A stretch of DNA of 12,899 nt from Actinomycetota bacterium (GTDB lineage: Bacteria; Actinomycetota; Geothermincolia; Fen-727; Anoxymicrobiaceae). Below the pieces are notes generated by a model, which saw only the letters and a program-made list of their open reading frames with translations, was not told where the DNA came from and did no database searches. The stretch covers positions 1-12,899 of the forward strand of contig JAHIPE010000058.1 of assembly GCA_018894655.1 (NCBI GenBank), written 5' to 3'. This document shows, in pieces, positions 12,617-12,899 of this stretch. A program made the translations under genes and the position numbers. How positions within the stretch are numbered: position 1 is the stretch's first letter; every line of letters begins with the position of its first letter.

Positions 12617-12626
12617 GGAGACGGAA

Positions 12627-12800
12627 TTGCCGAGAGAGCATATAGTCATACTCGACTGGAGCAATGAAGAGCTTATAAGGAAGTTGAAAGTAAAGCACGA
12701 CCTTGACTGGAGGGAAGTTGATGAGTCGGTCAAGTGGCACCGTGTCGGGGATCCAAGGTGGGTGTTACAACAGTTGCCTGAAACCAGCAACATACAGTGA
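12627..12800 (+). CDS. Small protein, 57 residues, possibly a short BrnT-like toxin
   Basis: The frame runs from TTG 12627 (AGGAG 7 bases upstream) to TGA 12800 and is too short for many gene callers. Reality is supported by a near-consensus promoter, a good Shine-Dalgarno and balanced, charged composition. The protein begins MPREHIVILDWSNEELIRK, then KVKHDLDWREVDESV (21-35). The pattern 'DW/WD ... KH..d..EV.E' recalls the N-terminal half of BrnT-type RNase toxins (normally about 90 residues), but the C-terminal half is absent. It may be a truncated or divergent member or an unrelated small protein. The neighbouring frame starting at 12857 would be the place for a cognate antitoxin. Confidence 0.55.
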   Translation: MPREHIVILDWSNEELIRKLKVKHDLDWREVDESVKWHRVGDPRWVLQQLPETSNIQ

Positions 12801-12821
12801 CATTCGACATCAGACAATCTC

Positions 12822-12850
12822 TTGACAAGTCTTATCATATACCCCATAAT
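12822..12850 (+). promoter_or_regulatory. Strong promoter predicted to give a leaderless mRNA
   Basis: There is a perfect -35 TTGACA (12822-12827), a 17-base spacer and a -10 CATAAT (12845-12850). The expected start, 7 bases after the -10, is 12857, the A of the ATG of the next frame. Confidence 0.75.
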
Positions 12851-12856
12851 AAAGGT

Positions 12857-12899
12857 ATGAAGTTTATAAAAGTAAACGTAGGCGAAAAGCAGTTCGAGG
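12857..12899 (+). CDS. Start of an unidentified gene (partial)
   Basis: Fourteen codons are visible (MKFIKVNVGEKQFE) before the window ends. The AAAGG just before the ATG is only 1 base away, too close to act as a Shine-Dalgarno. The promoter position implies a leaderless transcript. The visible sequence does not identify a family. Confidence 0.5.
   Translation, partial: MKFIKVNVGEKQFE

Noticed and set aside
12269..12847. 192-codon minus frame
   Set aside because: It is antisense to the HEPN gene, the REP-like repeat and the 57-codon ORF, with low-complexity Ser/Leu/Arg composition from the repeat.

Overview
This window looks like chromosomal DNA of a GC-rich, probably monoderm bacterium. 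Its long secreted proteins carry repeats around 'YLAEGTT..GF' and 'AERAMYW', which I associate, from memory, with deep-branching Actinobacteria. No marker gene is present, so the taxonomy is an inference only.

Left block (1-4783, minus strand): a vitamin B12-responsive uptake operon. A sigma70-type promoter (4755-4783) is followed by a cobalamin riboswitch (4581-4730) and an intrinsic terminator (4502-4531). The genes are then a secreted PQQ-like beta-propeller protein with four C-terminal repeats (1838-4396), a membrane-anchored DUF4430 (transcobalamin-like) protein (796-1764) and the EcfT/CbiQ transmembrane subunit of an energy-coupling-factor transporter (1-669, running off the window). 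Between the last two genes sits a short hairpin-rich insertion flanked by a perfect 30-bp duplication, which duplicates the ecfT start region and creates a 40-codon leader ORF. A GNAT acetyltransferase gene (4899-5540, plus) diverges from this operon.

Middle block (5541-9357): three tandem REP-like GC hairpins lie in the convergent gap. They are followed by a 1143-residue secreted gingipain-family (C25) cysteine peptidase on the minus strand, which carries the same type of C-terminal repeat as the beta-propeller protein.

Right block (9358-12899): lower-GC accessory DNA. It holds two MNT nucleotidyltransferase/HEPN modules, one with the HEPN gene cut to 51 codons (minus, 9542-10043) and one intact (plus, 11603-12401). 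Between them lie a divergent-polysaccharide-deacetylase gene split by a frameshift at a C7 tract, a 166-bp palindromic element and two short decayed fragments resembling the C25 peptidase gene. The fragments suggest that a second copy was once on the minus strand here and was replaced. The window ends with REP-like repeats, a 57-codon ORF with a textbook promoter, and the first codons of a gene whose promoter predicts a leaderless transcript.

The most coherent system is the B12-controlled surface-capture and import operon. The right block shows repeated insertion, duplication and decay.
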